Of a stretch of 64,000 nucleotides of DNA, positions 12,389 to 23,384 are shown in pieces. Position 1 is the stretch's first letter, and each line of letters opens with the position of its first letter. The stretch comes from Cinnamomum chago. Lineage: Eukaryota; Streptophyta; Magnoliopsida; Laurales; Lauraceae. Below the pieces are notes generated by a model that saw only the letters and a list, made by a program, of their open reading frames with translations, did not search any database and was not told the DNA's origin. The DNA is taken from the NCBI GenBank assembly GCA_038049695.1, contig CP142455.1, positions 23,163,501 to 23,227,500 on the forward strand. The letters run 5' to 3'. The position numbers and the translations under genes are program-made.

Positions 12389-13900
12389 ATGCTGCACCAA
12401 CATCTCTCTGGCATCATCCTCTCTGCTAAAGGTCAAACCTCAGGTGAGCTAATCCCTCTCCCCCAAAAACCCCCAGATCCTGCCCCGCCACAACCCTACC
12501 TCCCCTCAGACCCCATTTCGAAGTTTCTTCATCCTCCTTCGAGTCAATCGCTACCCCTCCCTATCCATAAACCCTGGTTATCCCTCTTCCCTGATTCAGC
12601 CCCTCTATCCCCCTCGGATTACCCCCCTTCCTCCCTCATAGATGGCCAACTAACGATGAAAATCCCCTCCTCCTTGATTGAACCCAGCAAATCCTCCTTC
12701 TCTAATGCTGCTATTGGAAAATTCTTTGGGAAAAGACCTACAGTAGAATGGTTAATGGCCCAGGTAAACTCCTCGTGGAGCCTTTCCAAGCCTTGCCTTG
12801 TTTCACTCACAGACAAAGGTTCATTCCTATTTAGGATTGCAACTAAGGATGATAGGGATATTGCTCTTTCAAAAGGTCCCACTCTCCTGCAAAAACATAT
12901 CCTGCCTTGGTCGCCAGGTCAAGACCTCTCCACCTGGCCTTCCCTGCACCCGGTCTGGATTCGTATCCATGGAATTTCCTACCACTCTTGGAGCTCTAAT
13001 ATCCTATTCTCCATAGCCAGCTCCATTGGCACCCCCCTCAAACTAGATGACATTACAGCCTCCCAAAAACTCCTCACTTTCGCTAGGATTCTAGTGAGGC
13101 TGGACCTCTCTGGACCAAAGCCTTCAGAGATCAAAGTTGATATAGCAGGAGAATCGGAAATCCTCCTTTCTATCTCCTATGAAAACCTCCCCTGCTCCAA
13201 ATGTTTATCCACAGGTCACTCTGAGAACCTCTGTTCTCCCATTTCCAAACCCACCATCCCAAACTCTACCTCGCCGGTGCAACAGCAAAGCGCAGGCATT
13301 TTGGGAAAATCCCCCACCAACCAACCCCTTCCACCCACTACTCCTCATTTATTCACTGCTTCAGCCTCCAACGATCCCCCCTTGACCTCCCATGACAACC
13401 TCCTATCCCCAGCTAATACCCATGCTTCTGTCATATCCTCCCGTCCGAATTTTGGCCCTCCAGAACTCCTTGTCTCAGACAATATGGACCCAACAGGCAC
13501 TCTCCACAACATCTCCAATTTCCCCTCTTCCCCCCCTCTTATCCCCTGCTCCAATACTGTCTCTTGCTCTGGCATAATGGATACTCCCCTAGACCTATCC
13601 TTTGACATTCTAGAAGAATTCCCAGAACCAATCCTAGACACTTCCAATTCTTTCTCTATCCTAGAAAACTGATCTCTTCTTGAACCCCCCTCCTTCTCCC
13701 TCCCCAACTCCAAAAACTCTGTTTTAGGAGAAGCTTCTGGCCAGTTGCCTACTACCTCTGGTATCTCCCTAGTAGTTGATCTCACCCCCTACTCCAAGAA
13801 AAAGAAACCAAAACCCAAAAGGAAAATAGAAAGTTCCAACTCCAGGCCAACCACAAGGAGCTCCAATGGTCCCCCCCTCCTTTTAACTAGTTCCAAATGA
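12389..13900 (+). pseudogene. LINE2 ORF1 (DUF4283 and CCHC zinc knuckle), one premature stop
   Basis: ORF1 protein of a plant L1, expected to bind the LINE RNA in the ribonucleoprotein. The first Met in frame is at 12389, with an in-frame TAG upstream near 12231. A DUF4283-type region spans roughly residues 110-265 (GKFFGKRPTVEWLMAQV; LHPVWIRIHGI). A zinc knuckle follows at residues 269-282 (CSKCLSTGHSENLC, CX2CX4HX4C). A TGA at 13670 stops it after 427 codons. Read past it, the frame stays open through a Pro/Ser-rich tail and a basic patch (KKKKPKPKRK, nuclear-localisation-like) to TGA at 13898-13900. That stop overlaps the ORF2 start as ATGA. Confidence 0.82.
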
Positions 13901-16900
13901 TCAAAGCCCTCTACTGGAACTGCAGGCGAATCTCTAATTCCCCAACCATCAGATCCCTCCGCCACTTTGCTTCCTCTAAATCCCCTGATATCATCTTTAT
14001 TGCTGAGCCCAAGACTGCCTCCCCTTCTCTCTCCCTCCTCTCTTCCCTGGGCTATGACGGTTTCTTCTCTAACAACCCCCTTTCTCCAGCCTCTATATGG
14101 TGCTTCTTTAAATCCAATCCCAATCTTGGAATCTCTCTCATAGACTCCTCTCCCCAATTCCTGACCATCTCTTACACCAATCCTGCTATTGCCACAATTT
14201 GCCTTCTTACAGGGATTTATGCCTCAACAAACTATATCCAGAGACGTGAGCTGTGGAGCTATCTCTCCTCCCAGGCTAGTACCAACAACCCCTGGTGTGT
14301 GCTGGGTGATTTCAATTCCATCATCTCCGCCTCTGAGAAATTCAGCCTTAGGCCTTCCCGCCTCAACCTTGAATTCCAGCAGCTGCTTTTCTCCTCTGGC
14401 TTGCAGGATATGGGTTTCTCAGGTAACAAATATACCTGGTCCAACAACCGCCAGGGAGCTAGCTATGTCGCGCCAGGCTGGACAGAGCCCTCTGCAACCA
14501 CCACTGGCTCTCCACTTTCTCTGACCCTCAGATCATCATCCTGCCAAAGATTTCCTCTAATCACTGCCCTCTGCTCCTTACTCATAACAGTCGGCCCACT
14601 GCTCCTATGGCTCCTTTCAAGTTTGAAGCAATGTGGATCCAACACCCTAATTTTCTCACTCTTGTGGCAGACTCTTGGAATCATGAATCTACAGGCAATT
14701 ACCAGTAGGAGCTGGCTTCCAACCTGAAAAATTCGAAGCAGGTCCTCAAAGGCTGGAACAAAAATGTGTTTGGTGATATCAGGCTTAAGGTTGCAGCTGC
14801 TGAAAAGCTAGTTCAAGAAGCTCAAGATCTCCTTGATGCTGGTCCTACCCCCTCTCTTCACCTTTCTCTTGCTGAAGCAAAGGCTTCCCTCCACAACTGC
14901 CTCCATCTTCAAGAAACTCACTGGCGTAAAAAATCTAGAATTAGATGGCTGAATGAGGGTGATAGGAACACAACTTTCTTTCATGCCTCTGCCAAATCTA
15001 GAGGGGTAGTTAACCCCCATCGACAAAATCCAATCAGAGGGTATATGGGTAGAGGACCCTGCAGCTATTCAGTCCCTGGCAGTGGACCACTTCTCCTCTA
15101 TAGCTAATTCCAATCACTCAGTCCCCTCTGATTTCCTTTTTGGGGTAGGCAGCCACAAAGTTAATGAAGAAATGAATATCCTCCTCTCCAGAACTCCTGA
15201 TGCTGAAGAGATTAGGGAAGCAGTTTTTGCCCTCAGAAAAGACAACTCTCCAGGCTCGGATGGTTTCTCAGGCCATTTTTTCACTACAGCCTGGCACATC
15301 ATTGGCTCCTCAGTGGTCAAAGCCATCCAACAGTTCTTTACCTCAGGCAAGCTTTATAGAGCCTTCAACACGTATTTCCTATCCTTGATCCCCAAATCCT
15401 TTTCCCCTACCACCTTTGCGGACTATAGGCCTATCAGCCTCCTCAACTTTACCTACAAAATCATTGCTAAAATTTTGGCCTCTAGACTTTCTCAGATCAT
15501 CCCCCATCTTGTATCCCAAAACCAGGCTGCTTTTGTCCAAGGTAGATCTATTCATCAACACATAGCCTTAGCTCATGAATTGTTTCAAAAACTCCAGACC
15601 AAGCTGAAAGGTGGTACATTATGTATGCAATTGGATATTTCCAAGGCATTTGACAAACTTAGCTGGCCCTTCCTCTTCAAATGCCTCCAATTCTTTGGCT
15701 TCTCCTCCAAGTGGATTAGCCTCATAAGAGCATGTGTTTGCACAGCCAAAGGCTCTGTCCTCATCAACAGAACTCCTTATGGTTTCTTCAACTCCTCTTG
15801 CGGTCTAAGGCAATGGGACCCTCTATCCCCCTACCTCTTTATCCTCGCTGAAGAAACTCTAAGCCTCAACATCCATAGCCTGGCCTCTAGCAACACCATT
15901 TCTCCCCTCTCATCGATCCACTCCAAACACCCCCTGCCATCTCTTGTATGCTGATGATATTCTTCTATTCCTCAAAAGCCACAAGAGAAGCCTCTTAGCC
16001 TTACAGGAGGTAATCTCCAATTACCAAACTAGTGCTGGCCAGACCATTAACTTGGATAAGAGAAAACTCTTTATTGGCAAATGTAACCCCAGTAAGAGAA
16101 GGCAAATCCTGGGCATCACCAAAATTCAGGACAGACCTCTCCACTCTTTCTACCTTGGAGCTCCTCTCATCATTGGTACCCTAAGAAGACATCACTTCAC
16201 CCCCCTGCTTGATCGATTCATGAGCATACTTTTTGGCTGGAAATCCCAGCTCCTCTCTATGGCTGGTCGCAGGATTTACACGTGCTTAGCAGCTTGCCTA
16301 TCCACATTGCGCTGGTTCTTCCAATTCCTAAGTCAGTGTCAACCAACATGGAGACCATTATGAGGAATTTCCTTTGGTCTGGGGGGGGGGGGGGGGGGGG
16401 GGGGTGGCAACCAAGCAGAAAAGAAGCCAAATTAACTGGCACACGGTCACTCTCCCCATCAAAGAAGGAGGCCTGGGCATCAGGCGAGTCAGTGAGCAAA
16501 ACACTGCCTCTTTCATCAAACTTGGCCGGACGGCCATGACCTCCAATTCTCTCTGGGCTAACTGGATGGTGGGCAAGTATTTTCCAAATTCTTCTATCTG
16601 GCATCCCTCCACCTCCAAATCTGGATCCTGTATTTGGCGAAAAATCAAGAATTTGGCTCACCACATTCATTCTGGCAGTAAGTGGAAAGTAGGAGATGGT
16701 AAGGATATCGACTACTGGTATGATAACTGGATGCCAGAAGGTAGCTTGGCCTCCCATTACCCTTCTGTCAATAATCCTCCTAACCAAAAGCTGCATTATC
16801 TCTGGGATGGCTCTCAATGGACGACACCTCCAGACCTACCTGCTGCTGCTGCTGTCTCCCTGAGTCTAGCTACCCAGCACCTCTCCTTGGACCAGTCTTC

Positions 16901-17509
16901 TAAAGACACTTTGCAATGGATTTCCCACCAGGGCAAAGGCCTCACTCTTCAGGATGCTTGGCAAATTATCAGAACCAGTAACCCCTCCACTTACTGGTTG
17001 AACTGGGCACCTCTGGTTTGGAACTCCTTTCAACATCCCAGGATTTCCTTCTTTGCCTGGAGGCTGCTGCATGGAAAGACCCCTTCTCAAGCTTGGGCTT
17101 AGCACGCTGGTATTAGTATGGCTTCAAGGTGCAGTCTGTGTCAAAAAGATCAGTAGATACTTTGCATCTCCTCTTCCTCTGCTCTTTCTCCTCTGTCATA
17201 TGGAAATGGATTCTCTCCAAGGCAGGTTTGGCTGTTGATGGCCCTTTTTTTCCTTCTAAGATCTGGCAAGCTCTCTCCCTCCAAAGTGACACTCTGGCCT
17301 GCAAAGGAGCTGCTACCATCTTCTTCTCAACTGCTTTTGCTCTATGGAAATGCAGGAATGAAGCTTTCTTTTCTAACTCTAGAGCCTCCCAGACGAAGGT
17401 CCATTTATACTTGACTGAGCTCCTCTCTGCCTCTCTCAAGCGTATTAACAAGCCTTTTTCTGGTAGACCTCTTAACCTCTTCTGTAATTTTTTTTTCCCC
17501 ATTTCTTAA
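13897..17509 (+). pseudogene. LINE2 ORF2 (endonuclease, reverse transcriptase, zf-RVT), frameshifted
   Basis: The ATG overlaps the ORF1 terminal TGA. The N-terminal half is an apurinic-type endonuclease (WNCRRISNSPT, IFIAEPK, VLGDFNSI, GNKYTWSNNRQG). Reverse transcriptase follows (DNSPGSDGFSGHFF, FADYRPISLLNF, AAFVQGRSIHQH, YADDILLF) and then a zf-RVT-like tail. The frame changes near 14475, again around 14700-14770, at 15030-15085, at about 15950, around the poly-G at 16381 and at about 17105. A residue expected to be Gly in the RT block LRQGDPLSP is Trp. It cannot make an active enzyme as it stands. Confidence 0.85.
16381..16404 (+). repeat. G24 homopolymer inside LINE2 reverse transcriptase
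   Basis: 24 consecutive G after TTTGGTCT. LINE1 has ordinary coding sequence at the same place (NFLWSTSPDKIK). Either a true expansion or an assembly error. Confidence 0.9.
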
Positions 17510-17665
17510 GCCTGGTATGTGTTTTCTTGGCTTTTGTTGGTTTCTTTTAATTTTTTGTTTTCTTCTTCTCTGTTGTAGCTCTTTGAGCTTCCTCTCTTCT
17601 GGGCTCATTGGCCCGGTCTCCTTCCTCTTTCTCTTTTAATTCATCTTGCCTTTTAGCAAAAAAAA

Positions 17666-17681
17666 ATAAATTGTGTTATTT
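17666..17681. repeat. LINE2 right target-site duplication
   Basis: Second copy of the 16-bp repeat at 12026-12041, immediately after the LINE A tail. Confidence 0.9.
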
Positions 17682-17760
17682 ATCCTGTATATTTTATATA
17701 ATGAAATCTTTTATTAGTAATCATTCATATATTATTATTTGTAATATTTTTTCCTTTTTA

Positions 17761-17791
17761 GCTCGGGTTGGGCCCAGGCCTCTTTCGCTAG
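17761..17791 (+). mobile_element. Helitron-type 3' terminus
   Basis: GCTCGGG, TTGGG loop, CCCAGGC imperfect stem, then CTCTTTCGCTAG followed by T. Probable right end of the composite element that may start at 6976. Confidence 0.55.
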
Positions 17792-17929
17792 TTCTGTAAA
17801 AAAACACTATAGATTTTCATTCCCAGGTCATCTATCCAAAGCTATAAGGCTTTGAAAGTTGAAACCACTTTCAACACCTTAGCATGTAACACCAGCGAAA
17901 GAGCATCCGGAATCTACTATCATCATATC

Positions 17930-18330
17930 AAACTTCCATTATCATTTGTCGCTTCAGGATTTTATATGGGTTTTGGGGGCGGACCCATGATTTCATATGA
18001 ATCTTGGAAGCAGACCTAAAATTTTCTTATAACTTTTTTGAAAGTAGATCCAAGCCCTTTTATATATGAGGCCGTACAAAAAATTTCTTATGCCTCTTGA
18101 GAGCAGACCTATGCCCTTTTCTAAAACCGGTCAAGCAGCGGCAGACCTAGGATTTTTTTAGTAGGTTAGGGGGTGTGGATTTTACGTGGGTTTTGAGGGC
18201 AGATCTAAGTTTTTTATATGGATTTTAGAAGCGGACCAAAATATTAGAATTTCCAAGTCATGATAATTGGTAACCAAAAATTTTCATATGATTTTTGAAA
18301 GGGGAGCCAGGAACTTTTCTAGTCATGATG
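17930..18330. repeat. Degenerate short tandem repeats (GCAGACCTA family)
   Basis: A unit resembling TTTTATATGGGTTTTGGGGG then CGGACCTA recurs about eight times with irregular 30-60 bp spacing (for example at 17978, 18009, 18043, 18102, 18140, 18198, 18231). No open frame. The copy at 18136 resembles the terminus of the hAT-type element at 31902 (GGCGGACCTAGGATTTTT). Confidence 0.55.
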
Positions 18331-19085
18331 AATGAAGATGAATATTCGGAGCTCAGTAATCAGTTTTCCCAAGTGGGCAATAGTTGTATTATACATGGAT
18401 GGATTAGCCAACCTATCTTAACACGTTAATTGATTCCTTCCTGTTAATTAACAAGGTGTGCATGGTAGAATATATATCCACAAGCATTGGCATATTTTGT
18501 GGATCAAACATGTAAAAAAGAGATATTACCAAAAATAAACAACATCCACATTTTCTTTATTCTCTCTAAAAGCTGAAAAAAGAAATAACAGTTATTTAAT
18601 TGAAGATTTTATAAAATAACAGAGAATTAATATTACCATATGTTTATTGAGTATGTGTGAACTATGGAGTCCTTTTGTATTATAAATCGACAAGAAAAAT
18701 GAGAGGAAAAACCAATACAACCACTATATAAGAAGTAACATGAGCCCCATATCATGATAAATTTTTTGAATTTTTCCCAAAAAGTTATAAAGGAATCCAA
18801 TAATCACTAATTAATGTTAGGGACTTGAGTTTTTTTTCCAAAAGAAGATAATTAAAGTTTTGGAGTTTTCTTTTTGAAAAACGTACACCACTAATCTTAT
18901 CTTGGACTTTCTTTCCTAAAAATAAAATAACATGGACCACTGTTCTTTTTTCTTTATGCAATATATAGTTGGTGGCCACCAACTTAAGGGCTAATATTTT
19001 CTTATCAAGGACATTTTATTCCAGACAGCTTGAACTATCTCGTTTGCTTGCTGTTGGTGATTGGACCTATTGCTCGATTCAAGCA
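18331..19085. other. Intergenic AT-rich DNA
   Basis: No gene or repeat recognised between the degenerate repeats and the SINE target duplication. Confidence 0.4.
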
Positions 19086-19301
19086 ATCAAAACTAATTTT
19101 AGATTTTTTTTTTTTTTTTTGCTATCGGAGGGTGCCCAACCCTTTGGGCTGGACTAATCCCTTCAAGCGCAGAGGGAAGCCGGGTAAACTCCCACGTAGC
19201 CCCATTGTGATAGTGCAGTTTCAAGCTTATAACTTCCGAGTAAAAACCGTAGTCCTAGGCGAACTGAGCTACCCTTGGGGTTATCAAAACTAATCTTAGA
19301 T
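19086..19301 (-). mobile_element. tRNA-derived SINE, copy 1, with 19-bp target duplication
   Basis: The element body is 19105-19282, read on the minus strand. It starts near GGGTAGCTCAGTTCG, a tRNA-like A box for RNA polymerase III, and ends in an A run (T run on plus). Flanks 19086-19104 and 19283-19301 are the same 19-bp sequence (ATCAAAACTAAT, C or T, TTAGAT) with one mismatch. It is the same family as the copies at 21638 and 47298. Confidence 0.88.
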
Positions 19302-21485
19302 GCTGACAAATAATGGGTTAATGGTTAGCCCTTTCTTACTTTTTCTTCCTTTGATTGAATTTTGATACATTCTTAAGAACGAAGAATAATATATTTATTT
19401 ATTTTGGATTTAGTTTCTTCTCGTTATTATCTCAACGATAATCCCAAACTGAATTTTTCCTTATTCTTGAGCTTGGGAATTTGATTTCAAGGACATACTC
19501 GCCGCCTTCCTTAATTCTAGGAAGGTCACTATTTTAATTTAATTTTCCTTTTTCTTAAACCAAATATTCCTTATGATAACAATGTCTATGTTCATAAGCA
19601 ATGGTTTTGAATAATGAGAGTTTCACGCACTAGTTTCTGACACTTTTCTTAACTCTTTTGGGATGCATTTGATCATACATAGATTACTCAGAATATAGTG
19701 TTTCAAATGTTTTAGGAGAGAGTAGAAGGTGATTTGTCTTATTTTAACTACATGTTGTTATACTGCATTTTGTATAAAAAATATTTTTTTTTTCTAAATT
19801 AACTTCAAAATTAAGTTGTAGTCATCTTCCTTTTACTTATAGAATACAACTTAACGGAGTACATGGATATATTCAATTAGTTTAGAGTCAAAGTGAGGAT
19901 AATTCCATTTTCATGGAATATTCTATAGTATAAATAAATAAGATAAGAAATGAATTTTAGAAATATTATTCGATTTTGATCAATAAGTTTTAAATTATCA
20001 TCAGTATCATTTTATTCATTATATATAATTATTTTATATGAATTTCAAAACTAGATATCATTAGTGTCTCTATAATTTCTTTTTAAATTCCTTCTTTTCT
20101 TAACGCACCATTAAAATCATTCCTTTTATATGCCCTTTTTTTTTAATCATTTCTAAAATTTATTTCATACCAACACTACTTACAAATCTATAATTAATCT
20201 TTCATTTTCATTTTAAATACTTATTTTGCCAATCAAAGATATAAAAAAGATATTTAGAATGATTCTCAAATTTGATTTAAAGGACGAATTGGTAAAAGAA
20301 ATGTAATAGCTAAAGATAACGCTCATATTTGGCATTTGTAATCAGGTTTATATTAGGCTCGTATTATTTAGAATATATTTTAGTTCTCTGCATGAAGTGG
20401 CAACCACTTTTGCTAGCTAATTAAGCTCTAGGGTCCCTAAAAATGACCTGTTTGGCTAATGATTATCTTATTTAGGTGTATTAACCGGTTTTCCCAATAT
20501 TTCGAGTCATTTTTTATGTCATTTTGAGACATTGATGTCAAGGGGTCCAAAAAATTGATTTTTGGTCCAAATCCTATAAAAATGTCCTATTTAGCTATTA
20601 TTACCTTGCTTTGACCTAGTATAGGGAATTCTTTTTATTTTTGGTTCATTTTGATGCTATCTTGGGATTTTTTTTTTTTTTTTTGTCATCAGGGTCACGG
20701 ACAGTGAAACATTTGGAAATTTCAGGCCCAAATCCTATGGAAATGAAACATTTGGTCCATAATTCTCCTATTTTTGACCTACCATATGGTTGATATATCT
20801 CTGGTTATTTTGATACCATTTTGGGCCTTTTTGGTTTTTGGCCTACAAAAACGATTGGGTTTATTGGGTTAAAAATCCAAAACTTATCGTGGATGGTTGT
20901 TTAAACCTATGTGAAGCTTCTTCTCATATTTTATACAATTCTAATGTCATTTGAGCCCATTTTGGCCTCTGGAACTTCAAGGTTGCCAAACCTTTTTGGC
21001 TGAAATTTTCACCAAGTTGGATGGATGGTCACAAGATTTTTTCACTTTCATTCATTGTGGAAGGTGATTGAAGACACTTGAGGGGACGCCTCAAGATAAT
21101 TTAGCTTTGCCTATGGCTTTGGATGTGGTGCGCTGGGCCTATTCATGTTCATGTTGACTTTCGATGTATCTTTGGGAGGAACTTATGTGAGATAGGATCA
21201 AAATCTTCATTTCTCCCCTACTTTGAAATTCCTTTTCAAGTTCACAGAGGGAGTGTTTTGCCCAAAAATATGGCATTGACCTGTAGATAATTCATGTATC
21301 ACAAGGCCATTCAAGGATGATCGGAGGAGTCAAAATAGCGTAAATCAAAACTTGCATCCGATAATTCGAACTTTTGTCCCTGTAGAACTTGAAATGTACA
21401 TTTACCAAAAAAAAAAAAAAAAAAAAACCAAAGATGTCCATCTCATATGCATGTAAAAAGAAATGCTATTAGTAAAGTTCATTTA
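19302..21485. other. Intergenic DNA, no gene seen
   Basis: AT-rich to 20380. From about 20400 to 21300 a diffuse repetitive style appears (recurring TTTGGTCCAAATCCTAT, CCTATTTAGCTA, GGCCTCTGGAACTTC). A T run lies at about 20668 and an A run at about 21406. I find no open reading frame of interest. Confidence 0.4.
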
Positions 21486-21637
21486 TGATAGAATGGCTCT
21501 TTATTTATACAATAATAAGAATTTTTAACACTTATTTCCATTTTTCGCATTACTATTCAAATATTGAACATGGGCTATGCATTGGAGAAATCAATTATCT
21601 TCCCACTTGGCACATGGTTGGCTTGTTTATTCTTATG

Positions 21638-21833
21638 TTAGGTTTTATTTCCAAGGGGTAGCTCAGTTGGCCTAAAATCACGGTTTGCATCCACAGGTTG
21701 TAAATTTGAAACTGCACTACCACACTGGGGCTACATGGGAGTTTACCCCCCGGAGGGATTAGTCCAGCTTAAAGGGTTGAGAACCCACTGATAGCAAAAA
21801 AAAAAAAAAAAAAAAAAAAAGGGCACCCTTATG
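21638..21833 (+). mobile_element. tRNA-derived SINE, copy 2
   Basis: Contains GGGGTAGCTCAGTTGG (A box), a body alignable with copy 1, and a long A run (21796-21820). A short CTTATG flanks both sides (about 21632-21637 and 21828-21833). The corresponding place in unit C (about 41297-41307) reads straight through CTTATGTGAGG, an empty site. Confidence 0.85.
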
Positions 21834-22139
21834 TGAGGCTTCCCCTCAAATATCAAACCATTCTGAGGTTGTTTGAGCATAATTTGGCCTCCAGAATTTC
21901 CAAGGTTGCCAAACCTTCTTGTTTATAAACATCACTAAGTAAAAGTTCAATCTTGCGACCCTGGAACAAAGGCCTTGCTGTAGGGTTGCCCCAAAACCAT
22001 GGACTCATCTCTACAGTTTCTCCACCTTGGACCACCATTATAAGCAAATTTGTAAATGGTTTTTACTGTTTTGTTTGCTTTGCATGTTTTCTTCTTTTGA
22101 GTAATGAATAGTGTCTCTGTTACAAAAAAAAAAAAAAAA
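21834..22139 (+). repeat. Poly(A)-ended retroposon-like segment (unit B copy)
   Basis: A segment ending GTAATGAATAGTGTCTCTGT then TAC and an A run, resembling a 5'-truncated plant retroposon tail. It is shared with unit C (about 41305-41608), so it predates the duplication. No intact coding region. Confidence 0.4.
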
Positions 22140-23141
22140 TGAAGAAAAGAAAAAGTCCTGAAAGTTTAATTACTTGGTTCTACACTTGTTTTGGCTTGGC
22201 CAACAGATTTAACACGAACATTTATATAAATTTTGTAAATTGGCTGGGCATTTTATTGAGGCCCCATTTGAGGTGGACCACTGGTGGGCTGGTGTTTATA
22301 GAAAGGAAGGAAGCTTGATTAATTCAACCTGTGTTACTAGGCCAGTGGGCTAGAAATGGGCCTACTATTTCGGCCTCGAAGTTGAGAAACCTGGTTAGGG
22401 AACTACTTTGACTTGGCCCAAAATGCTTAACACAAATTCACAAATTTCTATTTACACTACACAGTTTTTACTGAAGACCCAAAGAGGATTTGCCTTAGGC
22501 AGATTGACAGCCAACGTCAAATTGTCACAACCAAAAAATTTAGTCATGTAACCAACCACAATATAGTTGCGATATGAATTTGATAATGAAAATGGCTGGG
22601 CATATGTTGCAGGAACTATGTGGTGTACCCGTAGGTGGTCTCAATCAGTGGCGTTTGAAAATATGTTTGCAAGTACCTTTTTTGGGTAGAATTATCAGTA
22701 CTAGGAAGAATAGAATGCAAATAATACTAGGGCAAGTTGTTGGAATAAGAATTCTCCTATAGGATTTCTCTATGTAAAACAAGATACAATCTTACTAAAA
22801 GTTTGTTTGTGCACTAGAGTAACATTTAGCACTTTCGATCAAAGTGATCTGTATATTGATCGGACTATCATCCTACCTGGCACCTACATTCAAAATTGAA
22901 GGATGTTTGTATGCTTGGTCAAGTTATTAGAGGTGGGACAAGAGCTTCATCCTACATGTGAGGCTGTGAATGACCCATCTGCATTAGAAATGGAAAAAAA
23001 TGTGGAAACCAGCGTGCACCCACTCACATTAAGGCATACATTTGACATTTTTCTAGTGGAGTAACAAATGCTTTGGTTTTTTTTTTTTAAAACAAGATTT
23101 GTTTGGTAAAAAGGTCAATGTTGCATTCACCATAACAAAAT

Positions 23142-23143
<2 letters not shown>

Positions 23144-23193
<50 letters not shown>
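23144..23193. repeat. GA microsatellite
   Basis: About 25 GA dinucleotides. The orthologous place in unit C (about 42622-42661) has a shorter GA run. Confidence 0.9.
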
Positions 23194-23196
<3 letters not shown>

Positions 23197-23384
23197 ACTA
23201 TTCCTTGGTTACTCATTTTATTATACCTTTATTTAACAATAACAAATTGGACCAACTCTAAAGCAATTCAATGACCTAAATTAAAAAAAAAGGGCCATGA
23301 ATTCAACCCCTTGACAACCTAAGGCCTTTGGTGTAGTATACCAAATTATCTCTCTAAGAACCATGACTGAATATATGCAAACAA

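Larger units (their letters stand above)
12042..17665 (+). mobile_element. Full-length L1-type LINE (LINE2)
   Basis: A 5.6-kb element bounded by a perfect 16-bp target duplication and ending in TTTTAGC plus a short A tail. It has a C-rich 5' leader, ORF1 and ORF2 in the L1 order. The perfect duplication says the insertion is not very old, yet ORF2 carries several frameshifts and ORF1 one stop. It is related to LINE1 (same ORF2 motifs, same 3' end). Confidence 0.92.
6976..17791 (+). mobile_element. Candidate composite Helitron enclosing two LINEs
   Basis: The left end reads TCTAATTATATAATAAAAGA followed by a CTCTTTGCCAAAGTGCACAC block typical of plant Helitron 5' ends, after a host A at 6975. 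The next plus-strand Helitron 3' end is at 17761-17791 (GC-rich imperfect stem-loop, then CTTTCGCTAG, then host T). Inside are a CACTA terminus, a truncated LINE and a full-length LINE. LINE2 is a later insertion because it has its own target duplication. No Rep/helicase is present. The pairing of the two ends is inferred from orientation alone; they could belong to different copies. Confidence 0.4.
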
